A stretch of DNA of 64,000 nucleotides from an uncultured Flavobacteriaceae bacterium. Its GTDB lineage: Bacteria > Bacteroidota > Bacteroidia > Flavobacteriales > Flavobacteriaceae. Made by a program: the position numbers and the translations under genes. The notes under the pieces were generated by a model, which saw only the letters and a program-made list of their open reading frames with translations, was not told the origin of the DNA and searched no databases. Shown piece after piece: positions 51,320-59,540 of the stretch. The stretch is taken from NCBI GenBank assembly GCA_947502495.1, contig CANNAC010000002.1, positions 124,001 through 188,000 on the forward strand. The letters run 5' to 3'. How positions within the stretch are numbered: the first letter of the stretch is position 1; each line of letters opens with the position of its first letter.

Positions 51320-51598
51320 TTAGGCCGCGTCAATAGTTGTTATATGATCGAATATTTCTTTACTACCTAAACCTGTAATAAAAAAGGGCTTATGTGCTTT
51401 TAAGGATTGTTTGTAGATATCTTCGAAAGCCGAGACGCCTTCATTATCTATACTTTTAAGTTCGTCAATATTTATCACCAATTCATTGGTGGTGCTAAAT
51501 ATGTTTTTGAAATAAATTTGAAATTTTTTTACGTTTGTTTTGTTAAGTATTCCAGTAACTTTAAACGTGTCTAGTGAATTTGTGATTTCTAGTGCCAT
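51320..51598 (-). CDS. STAS-domain protein 2
   Basis: 92 residues, same length and layout as the downstream STAS gene: TFKVTGILNKTNVKKFQIYFKNIFSTTNELVINIDELKSIDNEGVSAFEDIYKQSL ... GLGSKEIFDHI. The regulatory loop is D-N-E-G, again with Asn where Ser or Thr is normally phosphorylated. The pair most likely arose by tandem duplication and then diverged. A stand-alone scaffold or non-phosphorylated antagonist role is inference. Confidence 0.85.
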   Translation of the reverse strand: MALEITNSLDTFKVTGILNKTNVKKFQIYFKNIFSTTNELVINIDELKSIDNEGVSAFEDIYKQSLKAHKPFFITGLGSKEIFDHITTIDAA

Positions 51599-51737
51599 CT
51601 TTTAAATGTTTAAATTATAAAATATTAAGCGCTATTAATCTCTGTAAAGATGTGATTTATTATTAGTTACTCCTAATATGTTCGATGAAATGCGGTATAA
51701 ATTGTTGAATGTAAAAAAGCGTAATATTATTCATGCA

Positions 51738-52100
51738 TCAGAATAAAGAATCTCGAAGTTTTTTAGATAAACCTTTAACAACCATGTCATAAGAATGATT
51801 AATTAGTTCTATTACAAACGAAGGTTGTAATTCGACGGTATGTAATTGTATGGTATTCCAGTGTTTTTTACTCATATGATAACCTGGTTCAATGCTGTCG
51901 TATGTTGCACGAAGTTCTTGTGCATAGTCTGGATCACATTTTAAGTTTAGAGATGGTGCGCCAGCTTCCCAAACTTTTAAAGAGGTTAAGGCAAACATTT
52001 TTCCTTGCACTTTAAAAACAAGCGTCGTTTCATCAAAAGGAAAATGTTCGGTAACTCCTTTTTTACTAAAACAATAGTCCCGAAGTTGTTCTATGTTCAT
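51738..52100 (-). CDS. MmcQ/YjbR-family protein
   Basis: 120 residues from the ATG at 52100. A longer in-frame extension to 52172 runs into the upstream DUF4230 gene and lacks family similarity. YjbR features are MNIEQLRDYCFSKKGVTEHFPFDETTLVFKVQGKMFAL and SKKHWNTIQL. The fold is CyaY-like and may bind DNA; no enzymatic role is established. It starts 8 nt after the DUF4230 stop, so the two are co-transcribed. Confidence 0.88.
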   Translation of the reverse strand: MNIEQLRDYCFSKKGVTEHFPFDETTLVFKVQGKMFALTSLKVWEAGAPSLNLKCDPDYAQELRATYDSIEPGYHMSKKHWNTIQLHTVELQPSFVIELINHSYDMVVKGLSKKLRDSLF

Positions 52101-52108
52101 GATTCGAT

Positions 52109-52720
52109 TTATTCTTCGATTTTCTTTACTGGAGCTTCCTCTAGTTTTAAAGCGGAATAATCTAGTTTCCATCCAATAGTTTCCACGATGCTTTCCATTA
52201 AAGAGATAGTTTGTAACGCTTCTTTTTGTGCAGCTTGTATTAAACCACTTTCTGGAACTTTGTCTAAAATATGTTGTTTCGCTTCTTGGTTTAATCCGGT
52301 TAAATCGGAAGCTTCAAACTTATTAAAGTATCCATCTTTTTTATCGTAATAGTTTAAATCTGTTTCTACAGATAATACTTCTGGCTGCGGAAAATGTGCT
52401 AGAATAATGCGTTTGTTTTTATTATCTGCTTCTAATTGAATTTTGCTTAAATCATAGCCAACATAGGCTTTAGCGTTTATTACGATTAGTGCTTTTTTCT
52501 TACTATTTACCATTTTTAAAAAACGTTCTTTCACGTCTTCATAATGGTAAATTTCTGCAAAATCACCTTCTACGGTTATAAATTTACAAACGGTTTTTAC
52601 TTTATCTAATAGTAATAGGGATTGGGAATTTACAAGTTGTTTATTTTTAAACGATTTAAAATAAGTAACAACACTTAAACTAGCTAATATCCCTATAATA
52701 ATTCCTAAAAAGGCTTCCAT
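52109..52720 (-). CDS. DUF4230 membrane-anchored protein
   Basis: 203 residues with one N-terminal membrane segment (FLGIIIGILASLSVVTYF, 4-21) and then an extracytoplasmic DUF4230 domain (KVKTVCKFITVEGDFAEIYHYED ... SKKKALIVINAKAYVGYDLSKI). Function unknown. It follows the cyclase-family gene by 48 nt. Confidence 0.82.
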   Translation of the reverse strand: MEAFLGIIIGILASLSVVTYFKSFKNKQLVNSQSLLLLDKVKTVCKFITVEGDFAEIYHYEDVKERFLKMVNSKKKALIVINAKAYVGYDLSKIQLEADNKNKRIILAHFPQPEVLSVETDLNYYDKKDGYFNKFEASDLTGLNQEAKQHILDKVPESGLIQAAQKEALQTISLMESIVETIGWKLDYSALKLEEAPVKKIEE

Positions 52721-52768
52721 TTATTTAATTGATTTTATTCTTTTATACGCAATATACATACCAAAAAA

Positions 52769-53521
52769 TTACTCGTTTAAAAGAGCATATAAAATGGGTT
52801 TACTTGGTGAAGCATCATTTTCAAAAGGAGCGATCTGTAAATTAAGAAAATACGTACCATCATTTACATGATTTGGCACAAAAATAAATTCGGTTATGGT
52901 TGCGCCTAATCGTACTTTTCCTTTGGTATTCCAAAATGCATTATGTGCTAAAAGCTTACCTTCATCTTTTTCTTTATCTACACTTGGTAAATCAATCAGT
53001 AAATGCTCCACACCTTTTTCTCTTAAATATACTGCAGCGTCTTCTAATAAATAAGGCGGATTACTGTGTGAATATTGCGCCGATAATTTTTCGCTAGTAT
53101 TTGGCAACGTACGTATCACTACTGCTTTTCTTTTTTTGTTTCCTAAAGCAAATTGGATCTGCTTTTTAGAGATAACGAAGTCGTCACCCAATTTTTCTGG
53201 TGCGACCGTAATGACTTCCGCTAAAAAGAAAAACTTCTTTAAACTCTTATTTACAGAGTGCACTTTTTCTACAATATGACCAACACATTCGGTGTGTGTA
53301 CCATGTGCATGCGGATTGAAAGAGATATTATTAAAATTGATACTCGCGCCATCTTTTACACTTGCTGTCCAGCCTTCGTCTTGAACCGGCTTTATCGTTG
53401 GTTCGGCTAAATACCACGCATTTACATTGTTTTTTGAAGCGATTAGAGGAATAGATATATCTAATGGTTTAGAAAAATCTATCTTATATTTTTTTGAATT
53501 GGTTTCTATAGTTGCTATCAT
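52769..53521 (-). CDS. Cyclase-family protein (kynurenine formamidase-like fold)
   Basis: 250 residues from the ATG at 53521 (a TTG two codons upstream is less likely). The metal motif HAHGTHTECVGH matches the HxGTHxDxPxH cyclase signature, with Glu in place of Asp and no Pro, plus LLIDLPSVDKEKDEGKLLAHNAFW. Such enzymes hydrolyse amides such as N-formylkynurenine or related esters; no kynurenine genes lie nearby, so the substrate is open. It starts 11 nt after the hemW stop. Confidence 0.85.
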   Translation of the reverse strand: MIATIETNSKKYKIDFSKPLDISIPLIASKNNVNAWYLAEPTIKPVQDEGWTASVKDGASINFNNISFNPHAHGTHTECVGHIVEKVHSVNKSLKKFFFLAEVITVAPEKLGDDFVISKKQIQFALGNKKRKAVVIRTLPNTSEKLSAQYSHSNPPYLLEDAAVYLREKGVEHLLIDLPSVDKEKDEGKLLAHNAFWNTKGKVRLGATITEFIFVPNHVNDGTYFLNLQIAPFENDASPSKPILYALLNE

Positions 53522-53532
53522 ACCCAAATATA

Positions 53533-54684
53533 CTAAATCACGAAGAGTTGAGACGCAATTCCGTCGACTAAAAATTTACCTTTTTGTGTTGTTTTTAACT
53601 TCTCGATACTATTTTGATTCGCATCAAAATCACTCGAAGTGACAAGCAATCCTTCCTCTATATATTTTTGTGAAGTTTGCAACAAATGTTTTTTATAATC
53701 TGTTCCAAAATCGCTTTCTACTTTTTGTAAGGAAACGCCCCAAATGGTTCTTAATCCTGTCATTACATATTCGTTATACTGATCTGAAATACTTAAGATT
53801 TCTACCGTATTTGGAAGGGTATTATTTTGTATTTCTTGAATATATTTACTGTTATTGGAAACATTCCAACTACGTTGTGTTTGATGAAAAGAATGTGCCG
53901 AAGGACCAATACCCAAATAGGTTTTCCCTTGCCAGTAACTCGTATTATGTTTCGAAAAATAGTTTGGCTTCCCAAAATTAGAAATTTCATAATGCACAAA
54001 ACCTTGCTTTTCGGTTTCGGTAACCAAATGATTAAAATGTTCTAATGCTAAGTCCTCATCTATTGGTGGATAATTTCCTTTTTTAATAAAAGTAGCCAAC
54101 GCCGTTTTAGGTTCTACAGTTAGGGCATAGCTTGAAATATGGTTTATACCAAAACGAAACGCTTTTTCCAGGTTTGCTTGCCACTTATCCAAAGACATAT
54201 TAGGAATTCCATAAATTAAGTCAATCGTGATATTATCGTAATATTGCGTTGCAAATTCCAAACACTTTTCTGCTTCTTCTGCATTATGCGCTCTATTCAT
54301 GCTTTTTAAATCGTCTTCAAAAAAAGATTGGATTCCGATGCTTAATCTATTGATAGGCGTTTTGGATAATGCAATGATTCGTTGTTCGGTTAAATCGTCT
54401 GGATTTGCCTCTAATGTAATTTCCGGATTTGCAGAAACCTTATAATTCTTATACACCGATTCTATTAACAAAACCAATTCCTCATTAGTAAGTAACGATG
54501 GCGTTCCTCCGCCGAAATAAATGGTTTCTACTTCTTGGTCTTGCAATTCGTTTTTACGAAGCTGTAGCTCTGTTATTAATGCCTCTACCAACTCATCTTT
54601 TTTCTTCATAGAAGTCGAAAAATGGAAGTCGCAGTAATGACACGCTTGCTTGCAAAATGGTATGTGTATATATATGCCGCTCAT
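53533..54684 (-). CDS. hemW: HemW-type radical SAM protein
   Basis: 383 residues. The N-terminal radical SAM motif CKQACHYC (Cys11, Cys15, Cys18) is followed by YFGGGTPSLL, NPEITLEANPDDL, RLSIGIQSF and a C-terminal HemN-like domain (YLGIGPSAHSF ... YVMTGLRTIWGV). HemW proteins are heme chaperones related to oxygen-independent coproporphyrinogen dehydrogenase HemN. HemW lacks the extra N-terminal HemN residues, as here. Cytoplasmic. Confidence 0.92.
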   Translation of the reverse strand: MSGIYIHIPFCKQACHYCDFHFSTSMKKKDELVEALITELQLRKNELQDQEVETIYFGGGTPSLLTNEELVLLIESVYKNYKVSANPEITLEANPDDLTEQRIIALSKTPINRLSIGIQSFFEDDLKSMNRAHNAEEAEKCLEFATQYYDNITIDLIYGIPNMSLDKWQANLEKAFRFGINHISSYALTVEPKTALATFIKKGNYPPIDEDLALEHFNHLVTETEKQGFVHYEISNFGKPNYFSKHNTSYWQGKTYLGIGPSAHSFHQTQRSWNVSNNSKYIQEIQNNTLPNTVEILSISDQYNEYVMTGLRTIWGVSLQKVESDFGTDYKKHLLQTSQKYIEEGLLVTSSDFDANQNSIEKLKTTQKGKFLVDGIASQLFVI

Positions 54685-54782
54685 TTTTTTTTAGTATTCA
54701 GTGTTCCGTTGCAGTAGGCAGTTTAACTCATTCCCTAAAAAAAGGTATCATAAATTATAATAAAACCGTGGATGATTACTGC

Positions 54783-55337
54783 TTATTTCTTAACTCGATC
54801 CTCATTTTGTTTTACAAAACTGTCCCAACCAGAATAGCTTTTACCAACCGTAATTTTTCCGGAATTATAAAAATGACAAACTGCGGCAGCCAAACCATCG
54901 GTTGCATCTAAGTTTTTTGGTAGCGTTTTTAAACCTAATAAACTTTGAAGCATTTTTGCAACCTGTTCTTTACTGGCATTACCATTTCCGGTAACTGCCA
55001 TTTTTATCTTTTTTGGAAGGTATTCTGTAATTGGTATTTCACGAGAAAGACCTGCAGCCATTGCAACGCCTTGTGCACGACCAAGCTTTAACATACTTTG
55101 TACATTCTTACCAAAAAAAGGTGCTTCAATAGCAATTTCATCTGGATGATGCGTATCGATCAATTCGATAGTACGTTCAAAAATAAGCTTCAGTTTTAGA
55201 TAATGGTCCTTGTATTTCTTTAAATCTAATTCGTTTAATTGCAAGAATTCCATCTTCTTATTCTTGACTCTAATAAGTCCGAAACCCATGATAGTTGTTC
55301 CTGGATCTATTCCTAAAATAATTCTTTCTTCGCTCAT
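54783..55337 (-). CDS. ruvC: Crossover junction endodeoxyribonuclease RuvC
   Basis: 184 residues from the ATG at 55337. Active-site acids appear in IILGIDPGTT (Asp), EIAIEAPFFG (Glu) and DATDGLAAAVCH (two Asp), the complete D-E-D-D set. It resolves Holliday junctions. Its ATG overlaps the stop of the upstream beta-barrel gene in a TAATG arrangement, so translation is coupled. Confidence 0.95.
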   Translation of the reverse strand: MSEERIILGIDPGTTIMGFGLIRVKNKKMEFLQLNELDLKKYKDHYLKLKLIFERTIELIDTHHPDEIAIEAPFFGKNVQSMLKLGRAQGVAMAAGLSREIPITEYLPKKIKMAVTGNGNASKEQVAKMLQSLLGLKTLPKNLDATDGLAAAVCHFYNSGKITVGKSYSGWDSFVKQNEDRVKK

Positions 55338-55972
55338 TATTCGCAATAGTAACAACCGCTTAATGAAATAGAGATACCAATAGTTGCTGTTAAAAGGTTT
55401 CCGTTAAAAGTTCCAAATCCATCACTACTATTATCGTAATCGCCACTAAATGCATAAAGATAAGAAGTGTCTAAAAACAAAGAAAGGCTTTCCGAAAGTC
55501 CGTAATGAAATTCCAAACCAGCCATCGCATTTAAAAAGGATTCCTTGTTATCGGTATAAATCCCTAGTGGTTTTACAAAAGTAAATCCTGGTCCGGCATG
55601 CGCCATAATAGCGTAGTTTTGCGGTAATCGTATTAAATTACCAAGATCATAAACGGCTTGCAGATTCACTCTAGAATAGTTTACTTTAAATTCTAGCGAG
55701 TTACTTGCGTTGGAAAGTCTATTATAACCAAAATCTATTTTTGCGCCCAAATCTCTACTAAACATACGCTGTAAACCAATATGAACGGTTGGAAAATTTA
55801 CAGGTTTTGCTTCAAAAGTAGAAACAAAAGCAGTTTGACTCGGACTATTAATTCCTACCGCAAATTGTGCTTTCCAAGTACTGGTTTCGCTTTGTGAAAA
55901 ACCAGAAAAGGAAAGGAAACTTAGTAGCAATAAAAATATAGAGGACTTAAATGTTTTAAATGGTATCGTCAT
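55337..55972 (-). CDS. Outer-membrane beta-barrel protein
   Basis: 211 residues from the ATG at 55972. The longer frame to 56023 would put 17 residues before the signal peptide and run into the divergent gene. The signal peptide is TFKSSIFLLLLSFLSFSGFSQ. The rest is alternating beta strands with aromatic ends (GAKIDFGYNRLS, LEFKVNYSRVNLQAVYDLG, LSLFLDTSYLYAF, NLLTATIGISISLSGCYYCE), as in small OmpA-like barrels. Ligand unknown. Confidence 0.82.
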   Translation of the reverse strand: MTIPFKTFKSSIFLLLLSFLSFSGFSQSETSTWKAQFAVGINSPSQTAFVSTFEAKPVNFPTVHIGLQRMFSRDLGAKIDFGYNRLSNASNSLEFKVNYSRVNLQAVYDLGNLIRLPQNYAIMAHAGPGFTFVKPLGIYTDNKESFLNAMAGLEFHYGLSESLSLFLDTSYLYAFSGDYDNSSDGFGTFNGNLLTATIGISISLSGCYYCE

Positions 55973-56010
55973 AAGGCAATATTGTTTTAATTTGCGCATT
56001 TTAGTACACA

Positions 56011-56982
56011 ATGTATAGAGCACTACCCCACAAAATTAAACAATTCTTTTTTGTACTTATTAAATTAAGTATTGTATTTGGTGCTTTTTATTTTATTTAC
56101 AACAAACTAACCACAAACAACGATTTAGATTTTAGTGCTTTTGTTGCTTTTTTACAAAAAAACAAGATTTTTTCATTGAAAAACGTGCTTTTTTTACTCT
56201 TTATTACTTTTTTAAATTGGTTTTTAGAAATTTACAAATGGCAAATTCTAGTGTCTTCCATTAAAAAAATATCTTTTCTCGAAGCCTTAAAACAAAGTTT
56301 AGGCGCTTTAACCGCTTCCCTTTTTACACCAAATAGAATTGGAGACTACGGAGCAAAAGCTTTATATTTTACTTCGGAATACAGAAAACGTATTGTGCTT
56401 TTAAACTTTATTGGTAATATGATGCAAATGGCAATCACTATACTTTTTGGCGTTTTTGGTTTGTATTATTTTGTATCTGCATATCAGGTGGATTTTAATT
56501 TTTTAAGGGTTTCGAAGTTCTTGATTACTATTGCCGTTATTTCTATACTTACTGTTTTCGGATTCAAACAAAAACGTTTTAAAATAAAAGGTTTTTCTAT
56601 AGAAAAAGTCCGTGGATTTATTAAAAATACATCTGTAAAAATCAAGATTTACACGTTTACTTTATCGCTATTAAGATACTTGATTTTCTCGTTTCAGTTT
56701 TACTTTTTACTCGGTATTTTTGGTATGGAATTGACTTACTTTCAAGCCATGATTGCCATAACAAGTATGTATTTAATTAGCTCGGTAATTCCTTCCATAT
56801 TTATTTTTGATGTTATCATTAAAGGAAGTGTTGCAGTTTATATTTTCACTAAAATTGGCGTAAATGAATTCACTATTTTAAGTATTATTTTACTAATGTG
56901 GATTTTAAATTTTGTACTACCAAGCATACTTGGAAGCTTTTATGTGCTTACCTTTAAACTTCCAAAAAACAAAGCAGAATGA
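56011..56982 (+). CDS. Flippase-like (LPG synthase TM/UPF0104) membrane protein
   Basis: 323 residues with about eight membrane segments. The family phrase ALKQSLGALTASLFTPNRIGDYGAKALYF (about 91-119) is typical of lysylphosphatidylglycerol synthase transmembrane/AglD-type proteins. These may translocate lipid-linked substrates. It overlaps the glycosyltransferase gene by 4 nt (ATGA), so the two probably work together on an envelope glycan or glycolipid. Confidence 0.88.
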   Translation: MYRALPHKIKQFFFVLIKLSIVFGAFYFIYNKLTTNNDLDFSAFVAFLQKNKIFSLKNVLFLLFITFLNWFLEIYKWQILVSSIKKISFLEALKQSLGALTASLFTPNRIGDYGAKALYFTSEYRKRIVLLNFIGNMMQMAITILFGVFGLYYFVSAYQVDFNFLRVSKFLITIAVISILTVFGFKQKRFKIKGFSIEKVRGFIKNTSVKIKIYTFTLSLLRYLIFSFQFYFLLGIFGMELTYFQAMIAITSMYLISSVIPSIFIFDVIIKGSVAVYIFTKIGVNEFTILSIILLMWILNFVLPSILGSFYVLTFKLPKNKAE

Positions 56983-58127
56983 TCCTTTTACTATTTGTTG
57001 TTATTACACTTGTCTACGTATTTTTAATAGGAAGTTTAGCCATTGATTTTGATAAAGTAAAACCTTTCTCTTTGGAAGATGTAGAAGCCAAAACGAGCTT
57101 CTCTATACTTATTCCGTTTAGAAATGAAGCGGAAAATTTACCAGCACTTTTAAAATCTATTGCAGGGTTACAATACCCAAAACATTTGTTTGAAGTTATT
57201 TTGGTAGATGATGCTTCTGAAGATGCTTCAGTTTCGGTTATTAAAAAGATTCTCGACACCAATTTATCTACCGATAAATCCACTCGAACAGACATAATAA
57301 TTACCGATAATGTTAGGGAAAGTAATTCGCCAAAAAAAGATGCAATAACTTCGGCCATACAAATTGCCAAGTATGACTGGATAGTTACTACCGATGCGGA
57401 TTGTATTCTACCTAAATTTTGGCTAGATACTCTAGATACTTTTATTCAAAAACAAGAGCCTAATTTTATAGTTTCTCCTGTTACCTATAGCAATGTAACT
57501 TCGTTTTTAGATCGCTTTCAGCTATTGGATTTTTTAAGTCTGCAAGGCGCAACTATTGGTGGTTTTGGCATAAACAAACCCTTTTTATGCAACGGAGCGA
57601 ATTTAGCGTACAAAAAAGATTTTTTCAAAGCGGTTCAAGGATTTCAAGGAAATACCAATATTGCGAGTGGAGATGATATTTTTCTGCTAGAAAAGGCATT
57701 AAAACAAGATGCGAAAAAAGTACATTATTTAAAATGTGAACATACCATTGTAACTACAGAAGCAGAAAAAACGACACGTTCATTAATTTCGCAACGCGTA
57801 CGTTGGGCTTCCAAATCTGCTAATTACAAAAACAGTTTTGCTAAAGTTGTAGGATGCATTGTTTTATTAATGAATGCGGCACTTATTACAGCATTGACAC
57901 TTAGTATTACTGGTCTTTTTAATTTTAAAGTACTGCTATATCTATTCCTAATTAAATGCAGTATTGATTTTTTATTACTGTTTAAAACCCTCCGTTTTTT
58001 CAATCAAGAATCCTTTTTATCTTCTTACCTATTTAGCTGTTTACTCTATCCTTTTTTTAGTGTTTATGTAGTTATCGTTTCCGTTTTTTCTAATTACAAA
58101 TGGAAAGGTAGAGCTTTCAGCAAATAA
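56979..58127 (+). CDS. Family 2 glycosyltransferase, membrane-bound
   Basis: 382 residues. An N-terminal membrane segment (1-18) precedes a GT-A domain (FSILIPFRNEAENLPALLKSI, VILVDDASEDAS, WIVTTDADC with the DxD metal site, NGANLAYKKDFF, SGDDIFLLEKA, QRVRWASKS as the QxxRW motif). Three C-terminal membrane segments end it. This is a processive-type GT2 layout. Donor and acceptor are unknown. Translational coupling to the flippase-like gene indicates joint action. Confidence 0.9.
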   Translation: MILLLFVVITLVYVFLIGSLAIDFDKVKPFSLEDVEAKTSFSILIPFRNEAENLPALLKSIAGLQYPKHLFEVILVDDASEDASVSVIKKILDTNLSTDKSTRTDIIITDNVRESNSPKKDAITSAIQIAKYDWIVTTDADCILPKFWLDTLDTFIQKQEPNFIVSPVTYSNVTSFLDRFQLLDFLSLQGATIGGFGINKPFLCNGANLAYKKDFFKAVQGFQGNTNIASGDDIFLLEKALKQDAKKVHYLKCEHTIVTTEAEKTTRSLISQRVRWASKSANYKNSFAKVVGCIVLLMNAALITALTLSITGLFNFKVLLYLFLIKCSIDFLLLFKTLRFFNQESFLSSYLFSCLLYPFFSVYVVIVSVFSNYKWKGRAFSK

Positions 58128-58178
58128 CCATTTTACCATATATATTTAGTAGTTTTACATCAAAGAAATTAATATTCT

Positions 58179-58910
58179 ATGCGTTTCGATAAAACATCTA
58201 ATCCTGCTTTTTCGAATTATTTTTGGAAGGACAAAAAATCGTCTGCTGCAAAAATGACGGTCTCTGGTATTTTTATAAAATCGCTTTTTTGTATTGCAAT
58301 TATTGCCGCAATAACAGTTTATATTTGGAGTCTGTACAGTGCTGGTTTTGATATGGAATGGTTTCTTTATGGCGGAATCATTTCTTCTATAATTATTAGC
58401 GTAATGATATCGTACAAACACAATTGGGCGCCATTCTTAGTACCTTTGTACGCGGTTGCCAAAGGCTATTTTTTAGGCGGAATAAGTAGTTTTGCTCACG
58501 CCAAATTTCCGAACATGCCTTACCAAGCAATTGGCGTCACTATCATTACTTTTTTTACCATACTTTTTCTGTATCAAACTAGAATTATTGCGGTCACACA
58601 AAAACTAAAAAGCATCATTATTACCGCTGCTTCTAGTATCTTTTTAGTCTATCTTATTTCCTGGATTTTAAACTTTTTTGGAATTCAGTCCTTTATTTGG
58701 GGGACTTCTTTAATTGCTATTGCATTTAATGTTATAGCGGCAATTGTAGCTTCCTTAACACTACTTCTAGATTTTCAATATATAGAAAGACAAAAAGGTA
58801 AAGCGCCTAAAAGTAAAGAATGGTTGGCTACTTGGGGCCTTTTGGTTTCTTTAGTTTGGTTGTATGTAGAAATTTTAAGGTTAATGAAAAAGTTGGCGAT
58901 TCGATATTAA
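58179..58910 (+). CDS. Bax inhibitor-1/YccA-family membrane protein
   Basis: 243 residues with seven membrane segments after an N-terminal cytoplasmic stretch (FDKTSNPAFSNYFWKDK). The phrase VPLYAVAKGYFLGGISSFAHAKFPNMPYQAIGVTIITFF is characteristic of the YetJ/BI-1 group with Bax_inhibitor_1-type segments. Related proteins are calcium leak channels or interact with FtsH. Its stop overlaps that of the convergent lipoprotein gene by 4 nt. Confidence 0.88.
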   Translation: MRFDKTSNPAFSNYFWKDKKSSAAKMTVSGIFIKSLFCIAIIAAITVYIWSLYSAGFDMEWFLYGGIISSIIISVMISYKHNWAPFLVPLYAVAKGYFLGGISSFAHAKFPNMPYQAIGVTIITFFTILFLYQTRIIAVTQKLKSIIITAASSIFLVYLISWILNFFGIQSFIWGTSLIAIAFNVIAAIVASLTLLLDFQYIERQKGKAPKSKEWLATWGLLVSLVWLYVEILRLMKKLAIRY

Positions 58911-59383
58911 TCCACTTGAATACTAATAGGTAAAGTAAACTGGGTTTTTACTTGTTGTCCCCTTTTAATTGCTGGATATATCTCTGGAATAAAATCTAAA
59001 CTTTGGCGTAATAAAACTTCCATATTAGGGATTTCCAGCAGCGTTACAGAATCTATTTTGGCATCCATAAGATGTAACTCTCCAGTTTCGGAGATTTGAA
59101 AATGCACTAAAATAGTGTCCTGAATATCTTGCGTAACTACTATTTTTTCTGCTGCTAGGCTTTTATAAATAGCTTCGGTTAATGTATTTTGAAAACACTG
59201 TTTCTTGTTTTCTTGATCGGAAGAAGTAGTACAGGTTTCAAAACTGGGATAGACATCGACCTCATTCCAATTAAACGTTTGTAATTCTTCTTCAAGAATA
59301 GCTTCTGAAGATGTTTTCTTCACATTAAAATAGTTACAGGAGGTTACTCCTAAAAATAATAAAAAAAGCAGGATCCTTTGCAT
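58907..59383 (-). CDS. Lipoprotein with TonB-C-like domain
   Basis: 158 residues with lipobox GVTSC (Cys16). The rest includes YPSFETCTTSSDQENKKQCFQNTLTEAIYKSL and QDTILVHFQISETGELHLMDAKIDSV, close in layout to the C-terminal TonB-like part of the adjacent M56 protein (VFPGCEGEVDNNERKKCMAVQVNRFV ... HRISVQFMVDKNGDVVHVKA). It may partner with or derive from that sensor. No membrane anchor besides the lipid is seen. Confidence 0.75.
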   Translation of the reverse strand: MQRILLFLLFLGVTSCNYFNVKKTSSEAILEEELQTFNWNEVDVYPSFETCTTSSDQENKKQCFQNTLTEAIYKSLAAEKIVVTQDIQDTILVHFQISETGELHLMDAKIDSVTLLEIPNMEVLLRQSLDFIPEIYPAIKRGQQVKTQFTLPISIQVD

Positions 59384-59489
59384 ATGTTAAAGAAAACCGA
59401 AATGTACAATTTTTATATGAAATGTTAATGTTTCTATTCCGCAAAGAGGTTATAACTAACTTATCTTCAAGTTTTATTTTATAAACAGC

Positions 59490-59519
59490 AAAAAACCGAA
59501 AGCAAGCTTTCGGTTTTTT
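59490..59519 (-). terminator. Terminator of the M56/BlaI pair 2 operon
   Basis: AAAAAACCGAAAGC (59490-59503) and GCTTTCGGTTTTTT (59506-59519) form a 14-nt inverted repeat, giving a hairpin with flanking A/T runs that works on both strands. Confidence 0.9.
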
Positions 59520-59540
59520 ATACAGTATAATCTTATTCGA

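Noticed and set aside
52101-52172. Longer start for the YjbR-family gene
   Set aside because: The extension overlaps the DUF4230 gene and has a basic, non-family sequence; the ATG at 52100 gives the usual family N-terminus.
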